64,000 bases of DNA from DASRHT01 sp035650355 (GCA_035650355.1 DASRHT010000118.1:8468-72467); one strand, 5' to 3'. Positions 26,022 through 35,000 are shown, numbered from the stretch's first letter. Numbers and translations are program-made. The notes: generated from the letters alone by a model not told the origin.

Positions 26022-26747
26022 ATGGAGAAGGAAGCATTTGATCAGCGTGATATGACGATTTTGATCGTGGATGATGAGCCGCGCATTCGCGATTTTGTCC
26101 GTATGAACCTGGAATTGGAACACTATCACGTTATTGAGGCCAGCGATGGCCTTGAAGCTCTGGAAAAATTGCGTGAGTATCTTCCCGACCTTGTGATACT
26201 GGATGTGATGATGCCCGAAATGGACGGCTTCGAAACGCTACACGCGCTACGCGAGGTATCTACCGTGCCGGTGATTATGCTCACCGTGCGCCAGAGCGAG
26301 CAGGACCGCATTCGCGGCCTGGATCTGGGGGCCGATGATTATCTTGCCAAGCCATTCAGCCCGCGCGAATTGCTCTTACGCATCCGCGCGCTCTTGCGCC
26401 GCTCGTTGATGCCTCCACCCTCACGCAAAACGGAGATCGTCGTTGATGACGATTTGAAGATCGACTTTTCGCGCCGCGAGGTTATCGTGCGTGGCGAAAA
26501 GGTTGCTTTGCGCCCAACTGAATATCGCCTCCTCTATCACCTTGTCAGTAACGCAGGACGTTTGCTGACACATGAGACGCTGCTCTCAAAAGTCTGGGGA
26601 CGAGAGTATCGCGACGAGGCTCATTACTTGCGCCTGTACATTACCTATCTCCGTCAGAAACTGGAGAAGGACCCGGCGCATCCACAGTATATTTTGACCG
26701 AACGTGGCGTAGGCTACCGTTTCAAAGAGTTGAAAGAGCAACACTAA
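26022..26747 (+). CDS. OmpR/PhoB-family response regulator
   Basis: A 241-residue regulator and partner of the upstream kinase (1-base gap). The receiver domain has ILIVDDEPRIRDFV, the phosphorylated Asp in VILDVMMPEMDG (about residue 62) and the conserved Lys in DYLAKPFSP. The C-terminal winged helix reads LRPTEYRLLYHLVSNAGRLLT then ERGVGYRF. ATG 26022 was chosen; ATG 26052 in frame is possible. The UROD-family gene follows after 12 bases and so is a likely target or operon partner. The target sites cannot be read. Confidence 0.92.
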   Translation: MEKEAFDQRDMTILIVDDEPRIRDFVRMNLELEHYHVIEASDGLEALEKLREYLPDLVILDVMMPEMDGFETLHALREVSTVPVIMLTVRQSEQDRIRGLDLGADDYLAKPFSPRELLLRIRALLRRSLMPPPSRKTEIVVDDDLKIDFSRREVIVRGEKVALRPTEYRLLYHLVSNAGRLLTHETLLSKVWGREYRDEAHYLRLYITYLRQKLEKDPAHPQYILTERGVGYRFKELKEQH

Positions 26748-26759
26748 GGAAAGGACGCT

Positions 26760-27749
26760 ATGAATAAGAAGGAACGTGTTGATGCAGCGTTAAATGGAGA
26801 TCCGGTGGATCGTGTGCCCGCGAGCATGTGGGGACACGATTTCGAGCGAGAATGGAGCCCCCAATCGCTGGCCGAAGCGATGGTTGAGAATTTCACCCGC
26901 TACGATTGGGATTATATGAAAGTTAATCCGCGCGCCTGTTACCATGTGGAGGGCTGGGGAGCGAAATATCGTCCATCAGGCGATAAATATAAAGCGCCCA
27001 TATATGAAAGTGGCCCCATCAAAGGTGCGTCCGATTGGAAGCGTATTCGTCCGTTAGAGCCGGACAGTGGCTCTTTTGGCGAGCAATTGCGCGCGTTACA
27101 ACTGATCAACCATGCCGTTGGCTATGACGCCTACTTTGTGCAGACCGTCTTTTGTCCGCTAGGCGTGGCAAAATACCTTGTTGGTAATATAGATGAGCCG
27201 GTATTGCTCAGCATTCGCGAGGATCGAGCCGCTATGCATGCTGGCTTGCGGGTGATTACCGAGACCCTGATCTCCTATGCGATTGCTTGCCTGGAGCAAG
27301 GAGCCAGCGGGATCTTCTACGCCACCAATGGCTGGGCGCGCGATGGCCTGCTGACCGAAGACCAGTACCGCGAATTTGGCGAGCAATACGACCAGGAAAT
27401 CCTGGATGGCATCAAAAGCCGAAGCAAATTCAATATCCTGCACAACTGCGGCTCGCATATCTACTTCGATCTGCTGGCCGCCTATCCGGTGCAGGCGCTT
27501 AGCTGGGCCGCAACATTAGAAGGCAATCCCGATCTGGGCGAGGGCAAGAGGCGCTCTGGGAAAGCCGTCATGGGCGGCGTTGCCGAGAAGACCACGCTCA
27601 AGGATGGCTCACCGGACCAGGTGCAGGAAGAGGTCGTCAAGGCCCGTGAATTAACCGGGGACCGGCACTTCCTGTTAGCCCCTGGTTGCTCGGTTCCGCC
27701 GCAAACGCCCGCCAGGAACCTTGAGGCCATTCGCCGCGTGCTGTCTTGA
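26760..27749 (+). CDS. Uroporphyrinogen decarboxylase-family protein
   Basis: A 329-residue TIM-barrel protein of the UROD superfamily. The N-terminus KKERVDAALNGDPVDRVPASMWGHDF has the superfamily start pattern (R...A..G..pDR.P), and NILHNCGSHIYFDLLAAYPVQALSW is the central His/Cys segment. The C-terminus LLAPGCSVPPQTPARNLEAI is closer to the methyltransferase subgroup (MtaA/CmuA-like) or the uncharacterised branch than to heme HemE. It is therefore probably not the heme biosynthesis enzyme, and its substrate is unknown. AAGGAAAGG precedes the ATG. It is co-oriented with the kinase/regulator pair, so those three genes probably form an operon. Confidence 0.75.
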   Translation: MNKKERVDAALNGDPVDRVPASMWGHDFEREWSPQSLAEAMVENFTRYDWDYMKVNPRACYHVEGWGAKYRPSGDKYKAPIYESGPIKGASDWKRIRPLEPDSGSFGEQLRALQLINHAVGYDAYFVQTVFCPLGVAKYLVGNIDEPVLLSIREDRAAMHAGLRVITETLISYAIACLEQGASGIFYATNGWARDGLLTEDQYREFGEQYDQEILDGIKSRSKFNILHNCGSHIYFDLLAAYPVQALSWAATLEGNPDLGEGKRRSGKAVMGGVAEKTTLKDGSPDQVQEEVVKARELTGDRHFLLAPGCSVPPQTPARNLEAIRRVLS

Positions 27750-28103
27750 CATGGGACAGGTCATTCGCTATACTCTCACATAATTCGGCGGCGAAAGAAA
27801 ATCTTGCCTTACCTGTACAGGGTATTGGCCTATGCAGATATAGCAAAGGCAAGGCTTGCCTCTTTCTGCCTGGCCTTTGTTGTCCATTGCCCATGATGGC
27901 TAATAATCAGGCAACAGGGCGATGAAATGTTGTATAGTATAGCTAGCGTATAGCAGCGACTCCAGTGCATCATATCTGGATAAAACAGGATAGCAAAGTA
28001 TAACGGGTGTGCTGGATGGTATGCGTATGTCCTCAAAATTTGTGGAGTGAAGCAGGGCACTCGCGCCGCACTTTGGTGGTATAGAGAGGGTACATCGCGA
28101 GAC
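27750..28103. other. Intergenic region, no gene seen
   Basis: No convincing coding region, RNA gene or strong terminator. It contains AAAGGCAAGGCTTGCCTCTTT-like partial symmetry near 27843-27863 (AAGGCAAG/CTTGCC) and an AT-rich stretch near 27930-27950 that may hold the promoter of the NUDIX operon. Confidence 0.4.
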
Positions 28104-28634
28104 ATGGAGCGATATCGAACAATGCGGGCATACTCGGCGGGTGGTGTTGTTTTCCGTCTTGCTCCAATGCACCCTCCTGGAGCAGAGTTTACTGTGGGCC
28201 AATATCATCTGGAGCAGGACGCTTCAGATTCCAATTGCATTGTAGCGATGGAAGTGGTACTGGTTGGGCGAAGCCACGCAGGAATGTGGACCTTGCCCAA
28301 AGGAACGCCGCAGCCTGGTGAAACAATAGAGCAGGTGGCAGTACGGGAAGTGCAGGAAGAGACGGGATTGCAAGTGCGTTTGCTTGCTTATATTGGCAGC
28401 ATCTCCTACTCGTTTGTGCGTAGTCAGGTGCGTTATCACAAGCAAGTGCGCCACTTTTTGTTAGAAGCCATCGGGGGTGATACTGCGCTGCACGATCATG
28501 AGTATGATCAGGTGCAGTGGTTTCCCCTGAACGAAGCCTGCCGCCGCCTGACGTATCAAAATGAAATCAATATTCTTTACCAGGCAGAAGAGACGTTACA
28601 ACAATGGTTGCAGCGCCAGCGCGAGGAAGGATAG
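28104..28634 (+). CDS. NUDIX hydrolase
   Basis: A 176-residue protein with a complete Nudix box: G-TPQPGE-TIEQVAV-REVQEETGL (about residues 72-94). The box binds Mg and cleaves a pyrophosphate bond in a nucleoside diphosphate linked to another moiety. Closest in style to the diadenosine polyphosphate/MutT group because of the WTLPKGTPQPGE lead-in, but the substrate is not determined. The start is uncertain: ATG 28104 was chosen because the family N-terminus begins near YSAGGVVFR. An upstream GTG at 28047 is in frame. The next gene starts 11 bases after the stop. Confidence 0.85.
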   Translation: MERYRTMRAYSAGGVVFRLAPMHPPGAEFTVGQYHLEQDASDSNCIVAMEVVLVGRSHAGMWTLPKGTPQPGETIEQVAVREVQEETGLQVRLLAYIGSISYSFVRSQVRYHKQVRHFLLEAIGGDTALHDHEYDQVQWFPLNEACRRLTYQNEINILYQAEETLQQWLQRQREEG

Positions 28635-28644
28635 GAGTAGCCAT

Positions 28645-28995
28645 ATGCAGAATCAGTCGCAGCCGCGTTATTCGCTGATGCGCCGCCTCCTTTTTCCTTA
28701 TAGTGGGGAAGTGCCACTGACACGAGCGCAGGGGTTGCGGGTAATCGTCGTATGGGCATTATTTTTTGCATTTGTGATGTCGTTTTGCTCTATGCCAGTC
28801 CTGCTGGCAATGGCGACGGCGCTCTCTCTGCAAAAAGTAGTTTTGCTCATCTTTATTTCTCTTTTATCAGGAGCGTTTGTTTTTGGGGGGCTGGCCTGGG
28901 TTGTAGTCAGTATGAGTAACCGGGCGGCCCGGTTCCGGCAACAACGGGAAGCAGCCAGTACCGGTAGTGCCGGCGGAGGTAGGTATGGATCTTAG
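28645..28995 (+). CDS. Small two-TM membrane protein
   Basis: A 116-residue protein with two hydrophobic helices at about 32-54 (LRVIVVWALFFAFVMSFCSM) and 62-85, and short basic ends. ATG 28645 is 8 bases after AGGAG; the longer in-frame start at 28561 lies inside the NUDIX gene. It is the middle gene of a three-gene operon, and its last codons overlap the start of the MEDS gene by 11 bases. No family recognised; it could be a membrane anchor or partner for its neighbours. Confidence 0.65.
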   Translation: MQNQSQPRYSLMRRLLFPYSGEVPLTRAQGLRVIVVWALFFAFVMSFCSMPVLLAMATALSLQKVVLLIFISLLSGAFVFGGLAWVVVSMSNRAARFRQQREAASTGSAGGGRYGS

Positions 28996-29641
28996 TGTTG
29001 AAGGTAAATCAGAGCGTATTGCTCCTGGCTCACATATCTGCCAGCTCTATAGCAAGGTCACGGAGATTCCAGGCGTCACGGCGCATTTGCTGCGGGTGGG
29101 GCTTTCTCTAAAGGAGAAATGCCTTTTTGCAGCCGCGCCGGCGCAGGTGAAGGAGCTATGCGAAGCGCTGGAGAAGTTACAGATGGATGTAGATGAGAAA
29201 ATTGCATCGGGACAGCTCGTATTGTACGATGAGCGAGAAATATTTTTGTCCAATGGCAAACGGTTCGATCCCTATGCTTTGCTCTCTTCACACCAGACAT
29301 TTATCGCCCAGGCGTTGCGGGAAGGATGGACCGCTGTCCGCATTTCGATTGATATGACGTGGCTAACAAAAGATGTTGCCTCCGCCGAACAAATCCTCAA
29401 ATACGAGGCGGCCTCCGACGCAGTCTTTACTTTCCAGAATGCCCCCATCATTGCTTTGATGCACTACGACCACAGTAAATTGTTGCCCAGTCTGGTAGTC
29501 GAGATGCTGAAGCTGCATCCGATCTCTGTTGTTGGCAAATATATCAAGCGCAACCCGTTCTACCTGAACTCGGAGCAATACATGCTGAAGATCCTGCGCA
29601 TCAATAAGGAAAAAGGCAACAACAATTCGTCATCTAGCTAG
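28985..29641 (+). CDS. MEDS/DcmR-like sensory-domain protein
   Basis: A 218-residue protein resembling the MEDS domain (DcmR-like sensory domain): APGSHICQLYSKVTEIPGVTAHLLRVGL at the start, then LRVGLSLKEKCLFAA, and the C-terminal DVFTFQNAPIIALMHYD-like strand. MEDS domains often stand alone or with histidine kinases and are thought to sense small metabolites; the family has a RecA-like fold. No DNA-binding or kinase domain is present. GGAGGT precedes the ATG. It overlaps the end of the small membrane-protein gene, so the two are translationally coupled. Confidence 0.7.
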   Translation: MDLSVEGKSERIAPGSHICQLYSKVTEIPGVTAHLLRVGLSLKEKCLFAAAPAQVKELCEALEKLQMDVDEKIASGQLVLYDEREIFLSNGKRFDPYALLSSHQTFIAQALREGWTAVRISIDMTWLTKDVASAEQILKYEAASDAVFTFQNAPIIALMHYDHSKLLPSLVVEMLKLHPISVVGKYIKRNPFYLNSEQYMLKILRINKEKGNNNSSSS

Positions 29642-29644
29642 AGC

Positions 29645-29678
29645 AGACAACCACCCGGATTGAGCCGGGTGGCTGTCT
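29645..29678. terminator. Hairpin between convergent genes
   Basis: Arms of 14 bases (29645-29658 with 29665-29678) with one mismatch and the GC-rich core CCACCCGG/CCGGGTGG. No clear T-run. It separates the MEDS gene from the AIM24-family gene on the other strand. Confidence 0.55.
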
Positions 29679-29732
29679 GACGCTATGTCTGGCGGCTGGT
29701 CTTGTCCAGGCTGCCTGTTGTAAAAGGCACAT

Positions 29733-30707
29733 TCACGAGTTAAACAAATTGCCCAGGTTGATGTTGCTCTGGCCGCCGGCCTGTTGCGCGCCCTCTGCTG
29801 TGGGTGGATGATAGGTCATCGACTGAATGCCAACGCGACCAGGGCCGATGAAGCGGTTCAGGACGAAGGATGCGCCTGCCATCAGCCCGCCAATCGCGCC
29901 CAGGATACCCCCGCCGCGCTGCGAGCCTGCCACCGTTGTTACCGTCATCTGGACCGAGGGATCTTTCCACAGCCATGCCCCAGGCTCGACATCCAGCGCC
30001 TCGCCGGGAGCCAGCACTTTCTCGAAGACGTTGCCATAGCCGTGCAGCAGGAGCATGCCTTCGCCACCCTGAGCTGTAAACTGGTCAACGAACAAACCTG
30101 TGCGGCTGAAAAGAATATTAGCCGCGCCTTGCACAAAGGTGAAGTTATAATCAATGTTGCCCGTGGCAACAAGAAACTGATGCTCGCGCACCTCAACCAT
30201 CTGGCCTGGCTGGAGACGCAGGGCTACGATCTGCCCCACTGAGTCGCGAGAAAACGAGATGTTCCCCGGCCCCTGTGCCTCGCTAATGAAAATTTGCAGA
30301 CCCGCGAAGAAGCGTCGTGCCGCGCCCCGCAACGATTTAAAGCCGATCTGCACGCCAGGATGCTTCCAGAGAAGGATGTGATGCTCGAAGTAGATGGGCA
30401 TCTGATTTCCCAGCATGATGTCTACGACTGGCACCAGCTCGCCATCGATAGTAATGGTCATATCGGCTATGCGCAGCGGTCCCTTAGGATTGTGCAGTTC
30501 CGCCTTTGGCACGGCATTGCCAAAGGCGCTGTTCGCGTACTCTTCGTATTGATTGGGGGGAGTGTAGACTCCCTGTGGCGCTCCATACGCCCCCGGCCCT
30601 GGCGGTGGCGGCTGCGGAGTCGGGTTCATTTGCTGTATCGGCGCTCCGCAGCTTCCACAAAACTTTATTCCATCGGCAACCTGGCTCTGGCAACGTGGGC
30701 AAATCAT
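29733..30707 (-). CDS. Zinc-ribbon AIM24-family protein
   Basis: A 324-residue protein. It starts with a zinc ribbon (CPRCQSQVADGIKFCGSCG), continues with a Pro/Gly/Gln-rich linker to about residue 65, and then carries a beta-helical AIM24/TIGR00266-type domain (about 75-300). That domain contains EHHILLWKHPGVQIGFK, GPGNISFSRDSVGQIVALRL, FLVATGNIDYNFTFVQ and LLLHGYGNVFEKVL. The function in bacteria is unknown; in yeast the family is linked to mitochondrial inner-membrane organisation. AAGGAGGT lies 6 bases before the ATG. It is monocistronic or co-transcribed with nothing obvious. Confidence 0.82.
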   Translation of the reverse strand: MICPRCQSQVADGIKFCGSCGAPIQQMNPTPQPPPPGPGAYGAPQGVYTPPNQYEEYANSAFGNAVPKAELHNPKGPLRIADMTITIDGELVPVVDIMLGNQMPIYFEHHILLWKHPGVQIGFKSLRGAARRFFAGLQIFISEAQGPGNISFSRDSVGQIVALRLQPGQMVEVREHQFLVATGNIDYNFTFVQGAANILFSRTGLFVDQFTAQGGEGMLLLHGYGNVFEKVLAPGEALDVEPGAWLWKDPSVQMTVTTVAGSQRGGGILGAIGGLMAGASFVLNRFIGPGRVGIQSMTYHPPTAEGAQQAGGQSNINLGNLFNS

Positions 30708-30958
30708 TGATTGACCTCCTTATCGCATTTCCTCTTGACATCTTCGGGTGTGATATCTAAACTCCCTCAAGGGAGGGCCGCATGAGCTAATGACTCTCTC
30801 GACCCGCTTGAGGATACTGAAATGATGCTGCTAGATAGGACAATGATAGGACCTTCCCTGATAGACTTGCAGCAGTTATCGCTCTGATAATAACAATATT
30901 CAGCAGAATGTACAAGGGGCGGAATCAACACCGCCTCTGTGAAGTTGCTCATATATTG

Positions 30959-32116
30959 CTATTGCGCTGCTTTGTGGATGTTCACGTTGCCTGTGCTGAT
31001 ATCAAGCACGAGTGTAGCGGCAGGCTGTGGACCTATAGCCGGGTTGAACGGACCATGATAGCTGACTGGCCCTGAGCCGTTATTGTTTTGCACCGGAATG
31101 TTAAAATCGCTATTGATCGAGCCGACATTGGTATTGGCATCGAGGATAACATTGGTGTTTTCCGGCAGCGTCACATTGATGCTGCCCTGCTCGCTTAAAA
31201 TCATATAGCGCGATGTTTGTCCGGCGGGCGGCACTACCAGCAGACCGTTAAAGGTGACGTTGCCCTGATCGGTGGCGATATGCGAGCCATCGATCAGGAT
31301 GGCATGCGTGACCGTCACATCGCCGGTGCTGCCTTTGATTGTCAGAGCGCCGCTTAACCCATCCACGGTCACGTTGCCAACAGGGGCCTCGATATCTACC
31401 AGCATCGAAGGTCCAGTGGAAGGAAGCACGGCTGTTGGCAGGGTGATCGCGATATCAACGGCATCGTTGCTATTATGCAGCAGCCCCTCGCTATTGGGGA
31501 TCGTCGTGTTGACGGTCAGTGCGCTATTGGGATTGCCCTGAGCTGCGGGCGTGCCGTTTGCGGTGGGGGGTGCCTGCTGGCTGGCGCAGGTCAGAGCGTT
31601 GGTAATGGTCCCCGGAGGCTGCACCTCTATCCCGATGCGCTTAAACTCCTGATTGGCATCATTCTGGCTATTGGCATGAACGATTTTCTTTGTGGTAATT
31701 GATGCGCCAGCGGCTCTGGGATCAACCATAACGGATACATTGCCGATTTTGTTGCAAATCTGCATCTGTGAGATGGTCGTAAGCGGTATTTGCTGCGTAT
31801 CTTCGTGGGTGAAGGTTTGAAGAGCGCCCAGCGCGGGTAATCCAGCCAATCCCCCCCCTTGAGAGGAGCGGATGGCGAGAAAGACAACCACCGCGGCAAC
31901 GAGCACTGTCAAAAAGACGCCCAGGCCGCAGCCGGTAAGCAGAACGGGCCATGCCCTACGCCTGCGACGAGGACGTTTTCTCAGTTCTGGCTCAGGCTCA
32001 GGCTTTGGCGCTGGGCGTCTCCAGTACCGGGGTCTTTGCTCATATTCGCGCTCGTAGCGCTCCTCGTAGGACTGATCTCGATATCTTCCCGAAGGTCTAT
32101 TTCTCCCGCTATCCAT
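30959..32116 (-). CDS. DUF4097-like single-pass surface protein
   Basis: A 385-residue protein with a charged, Arg/Tyr-rich cytoplasmic tail (residues 1-55), one membrane helix (about 57-80) and a long extracellular part. The latter has repeated short beta strands with the 'GNVTVxGLxGxLTIKGSxGDVTV' pattern typical of DUF4097/putative adhesin beta-solenoid domains. DISTGNVNIH closes the C-terminus. The function in this family is unclear; possibly envelope stress or anchoring. Its start overlaps the end of the MFS gene by 8 bases, which indicates translational coupling and one operon with the transporter and lipoprotein. Confidence 0.75.
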   Translation of the reverse strand: MDSGRNRPSGRYRDQSYEERYEREYEQRPRYWRRPAPKPEPEPELRKRPRRRRRAWPVLLTGCGLGVFLTVLVAAVVVFLAIRSSQGGGLAGLPALGALQTFTHEDTQQIPLTTISQMQICNKIGNVSVMVDPRAAGASITTKKIVHANSQNDANQEFKRIGIEVQPPGTITNALTCASQQAPPTANGTPAAQGNPNSALTVNTTIPNSEGLLHNSNDAVDIAITLPTAVLPSTGPSMLVDIEAPVGNVTVDGLSGALTIKGSTGDVTVTHAILIDGSHIATDQGNVTFNGLLVVPPAGQTSRYMILSEQGSINVTLPENTNVILDANTNVGSINSDFNIPVQNNNGSGPVSYHGPFNPAIGPQPAATLVLDISTGNVNIHKAAQ

Positions 32117-33767
32117 GTGTGGCCCTGGCCTCGCTTTCCGTTTCAGACGACAAAGGATCTATCGTGTTATCTCTACTACGAATGAAGTAGGGCGAGAGTT
32201 TTCTTCCTTCCAGGAAAATAGCCGGCACCAGTGCCACGATGCATAAAATGCCAGCCGCCAGGAAAATGGCGGTATAGACTTCATGGGCGGCGCCGATCAG
32301 GTACTGGCTGTACAGGTTATTATATTGCGCGCTGAAAGCTGGAACGCCCACCGGTGGCTTGAAGCCCGCGGCCAGGAGGCGAAAGCGACCCAATCCCCAC
32401 GAGGTCAAGGCGGCCAGGCCCAGAATCATGCCGATCATGCGCAGCACCGTGACAACGGATGAAGCCATGCCGATCTGGCGCTCGCTGGCTGCGTTGATCG
32501 CGGTAGCGCTGATAGGCGCAATGACCAGTCCGAAGCCCGAGCCTGCGATAATCGTGCTGATCGTGATCTGGGTCCAATCGACATTGAGCGGCCAGAGATG
32601 CATGAGCCAGAATCCCACAGCCGTCGCGATCAGCCCGAGTACGGCTGTCCAGCGGGAGGTAATGCGAGAACAGAGCCAGCCGCCGACAATGGCCCCAACC
32701 GGGATCATGGCTGTGAGGCGCAGCAGAGCCAGCCCACTATCTATCGCGCTGCGGTTCAATACCGTTGCGATAAAGATAGGAATGTCCGCCATCGCGATGA
32801 TCAGCGCGGCCCCCACAAGCAGGCTCACAATAGAGGTCGCAGAAAACATCGAACGCTTGAACAGGGAGAGGTTGACAATGGGCCATTGAGAACGCCGCTC
32901 GTAATAAAGTTCCAGAGCGATAAAGCCGCAGAGCAAGATCAGGGCTGCGAGGATCAGCCAGGGGTTGTTCTCGATAGGAGCCGTGCCCGTGACGGACCGC
33001 GCCGGCGTGATCTGTGCGGCCTGTTGCGCGAGTCCCAGGCTGAGGCAGATCAGCGATGCTCCCAGCAGCAGAGCGCCGAAAAGATCAATGCGCTCGCGCG
33101 TGCTTCCTTCCTCGATGCTTGCGCTTACCAGAGGGATAAAGCGAACGACCAGTATCAACAGTAGAGCGACGATGGGCAGGTTGAGGTAAAAGATATATTG
33201 CCAACCCAGCGATTGAACAATGATTGAGCCGTAGAGCGGCCCCAATACGCCGCCAGCTTCTGTGACCATGCCGATCAGCCCCAGCATCAACGCGCGCTCT
33301 TTCCAGCCATAGAAATCGCCCGCGACCGCCATAGCCACTGGAACGACCGCGCCTCCGCCAGCCGCCTGGATAAAGCGGGCCGCCACCAGCCAGATCAGAC
33401 CCTGCGAATTGACATCGATGCCGATGTTTTTCAGGAAGCTGATATCAATAGCATTGCCCAGAAGAGGGGCGAGACCGCAGAAGAGCGAGCCGAACGCGAA
33501 AACGCCCAGGCAGATCAGGAAGACGCGCCGCCGCCCATAGATGTCGGAGACGTGCCCCATCAAAGGCATCGCGATAACGTATCCCAGCAGGTAGCCACTG
33601 ATAATCCATGCCGCGCGGTCAAGCTGACCGATAGGAATTTGCAGGTCAAGGATCATTTGCGGCAGAGCTGTGACCACAACCGTCTGATCGAGCGCAGTCA
33701 AGAACACCGCCGTACAGGCCACCATGATAGCCAGTCGCGCCGGGCTACTCATGGTAAGCTTCCGCAT
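32109..33767 (-). CDS. DHA2-family MFS exporter (14 TM)
   Basis: A 552-residue drug/proton antiporter of the DHA2 (EmrB/QacA) type. Motif LDQTVVVTALPQMILDL lies in TM1, GHVSDIYGRRRVFLIC is the loop 2-3 motif, and FIQAAGGGAVVPVAMA contains motif C-like Gly/Pro spacing. Start ATG 33767 has AAGGAGC 6 bases upstream. An in-frame extension to 33944 is rejected because it would run through the inverted repeat at 33795-33857. It lies 142 bases after an LppX/LprG-like lipoprotein gene in the same direction. This matches the mycobacterial lprG-P55 arrangement, so export of lipid or glycolipid, together with multidrug efflux, is the leading hypothesis. Confidence 0.9.
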   Translation of the reverse strand: MRKLTMSSPARLAIMVACTAVFLTALDQTVVVTALPQMILDLQIPIGQLDRAAWIISGYLLGYVIAMPLMGHVSDIYGRRRVFLICLGVFAFGSLFCGLAPLLGNAIDISFLKNIGIDVNSQGLIWLVAARFIQAAGGGAVVPVAMAVAGDFYGWKERALMLGLIGMVTEAGGVLGPLYGSIIVQSLGWQYIFYLNLPIVALLLILVVRFIPLVSASIEEGSTRERIDLFGALLLGASLICLSLGLAQQAAQITPARSVTGTAPIENNPWLILAALILLCGFIALELYYERRSQWPIVNLSLFKRSMFSATSIVSLLVGAALIIAMADIPIFIATVLNRSAIDSGLALLRLTAMIPVGAIVGGWLCSRITSRWTAVLGLIATAVGFWLMHLWPLNVDWTQITISTIIAGSGFGLVIAPISATAINAASERQIGMASSVVTVLRMIGMILGLAALTSWGLGRFRLLAAGFKPPVGVPAFSAQYNNLYSQYLIGAAHEVYTAIFLAAGILCIVALVPAIFLEGRKLSPYFIRSRDNTIDPLSSETESEARATHG

Positions 33768-33794
33768 TGTCAGCTCCTTCTCCTGTGGCGACAC

Positions 33795-33857
33795 GATTGA
33801 TGACGTCCGATTTATCGCCCTCTTAGCCTGCGCAGCGCTGAAGCGGACGTCATCAAT
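33795..33857. repeat. 14-bp inverted repeat made of two repeat-C copies
   Basis: ATTGATGACGTCCG at 33796-33809 and its exact reverse complement at 33844-33857, separated by 34 bases, lie in the leader of the MFS gene, 28 bases before its start. Each arm is a copy of dispersed repeat C (GATTGAT-GTCCG core, followed by TTTA-CGCC or TTCAGCGC). This could be an operator, an mRNA hairpin or a small mobile repeat. Confidence 0.6.
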
Positions 33858-33909
33858 GCCGTCACCACCAGAGGATATTACCGCTATAGTCCGTCTGAGG
33901 GTACTGCAA

Positions 33910-34620
33910 TTAAATTGGCGCCACGATAGTGAACTGCTCGCCAAACTTCGAAAGCTTGAAGGTGCGCACCGTTTTATCGGTATCTCCCTGAACCGTGACC
34001 CCGCTCATGCGGATCAGGTAAGGCAGGTGATCCTGTTTGCCGATGCAGGTCGTGACGTTAACCTGGGTGCCCGCAGGAGTACCGCCTCCCGTGATAGCCG
34101 TCAGATATTTGGCATCGAGCTTGCCATCAATGCTCCAGCAAGAGGTGCCATCGACGTTGCTATCGGTGGGCGTGCCGGGATTCTGAATATGGCCCAGGAT
34201 GGCTGCGACCCCTGTCTGGGAATCTGAAAGTGTGCGCGGATCGAGTAGCCCGGTAGTACTGGTCCATTTGCCTGAGATGGGATCGGTCACATACTGTTTA
34301 TCGCCAATCGCGATGATCTGCACCTGCACAGTATTACCGATCACGAGCGCGTCGGCGCTGGCTTTGAGCTTATCTGGTACAAGCACATCCCCATCCGCCG
34401 TCTTGATCACCAGCAAGCCGCCGGAGCCGGGATTATCGGCATTAAGATTGAAGTGATAGGAGGTAACTTTTAGAATAGCGGCCTGAGCCTGGCTAATCAA
34501 CTGCTGAGCATTGGGTGTATTCGCATCACCTGCGCAAGCTGCCAGCGCAAGAATGAGCACAAGTAATCCGCCAGGAACGGCGGAACGGAGGTATCGCAAC
34601 AATATCGGGTGCCTGAACAT
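33910..34620 (-). CDS. LppX/LprAFG-like lipoprotein
   Basis: A 236-residue lipoprotein. The signal peptide ends in a lipobox LAAC (about residues 25-28: ALAACAGD), so it should be anchored to the outer face of the membrane. The mature part has the pattern of LppX/LprAFG proteins: QAAILKVTSYHFNLNAD near its start, TADGDVLVPDKLKASADAL, and TGLLDPRTLSDSQTGVAAIL. Family members hold a lipid in a large cavity and deliver it to the outer envelope. ATG 34620 has AGGAGG 6 bases upstream; an in-frame start at 34644 is less likely. It is the first gene of an operon with the DHA2 exporter and DUF4097-like protein. Confidence 0.82.
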   Translation of the reverse strand: MFRHPILLRYLRSAVPGGLLVLILALAACAGDANTPNAQQLISQAQAAILKVTSYHFNLNADNPGSGGLLVIKTADGDVLVPDKLKASADALVIGNTVQVQIIAIGDKQYVTDPISGKWTSTTGLLDPRTLSDSQTGVAAILGHIQNPGTPTDSNVDGTSCWSIDGKLDAKYLTAITGGGTPAGTQVNVTTCIGKQDHLPYLIRMSGVTVQGDTDKTVRTFKLSKFGEQFTIVAPI

Positions 34621-35000
34621 GGCAACCTCCTTGAAAAAAATCATGCTGGTTGAGGTTATCCTTCCATAGGTACCTATTGTATCATACCTTTTATCTGATT
34701 CAGCAACCTATGGGTCCTTCTGCTGCCGCAACTCCTTGACCCGGCATGCAAAGCCGTCCGTCATTCATCCCAATCAACCCCAAACGCTCGAATTCGTAGC
34801 GACCAGCTTCAGCGCGTCCAATTTATTGACCGTTCGTCTTCGAACTTACTATTCCGACTGAACAAATGATGATTTCGCTTTGCCTGAAGCAATGCTTATT
34901 GTAGAAAAGCAAGCTCTAGTTGTGTCATTTTAGAGTGTGTCTGATGCCCATCGCCCTGGCCCTTGATGTGCCCGTGCCTCCAGCACTCGCACTGTTTTTC

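Noticed and set aside
30735..30763. A promoter-like TTGACA-N17-TAAACT on the plus strand
   Set aside because: Flanking genes are all on the minus strand and nothing credible lies downstream on the plus strand, so it is probably chance.
33768..33944. Longer N-terminus of the DHA2 exporter
   Set aside because: It would translate the perfect inverted repeat at 33795-33857 and overlap the 3' end of the lipoprotein gene; ATG 33767 has an ideal ribosome-binding site.
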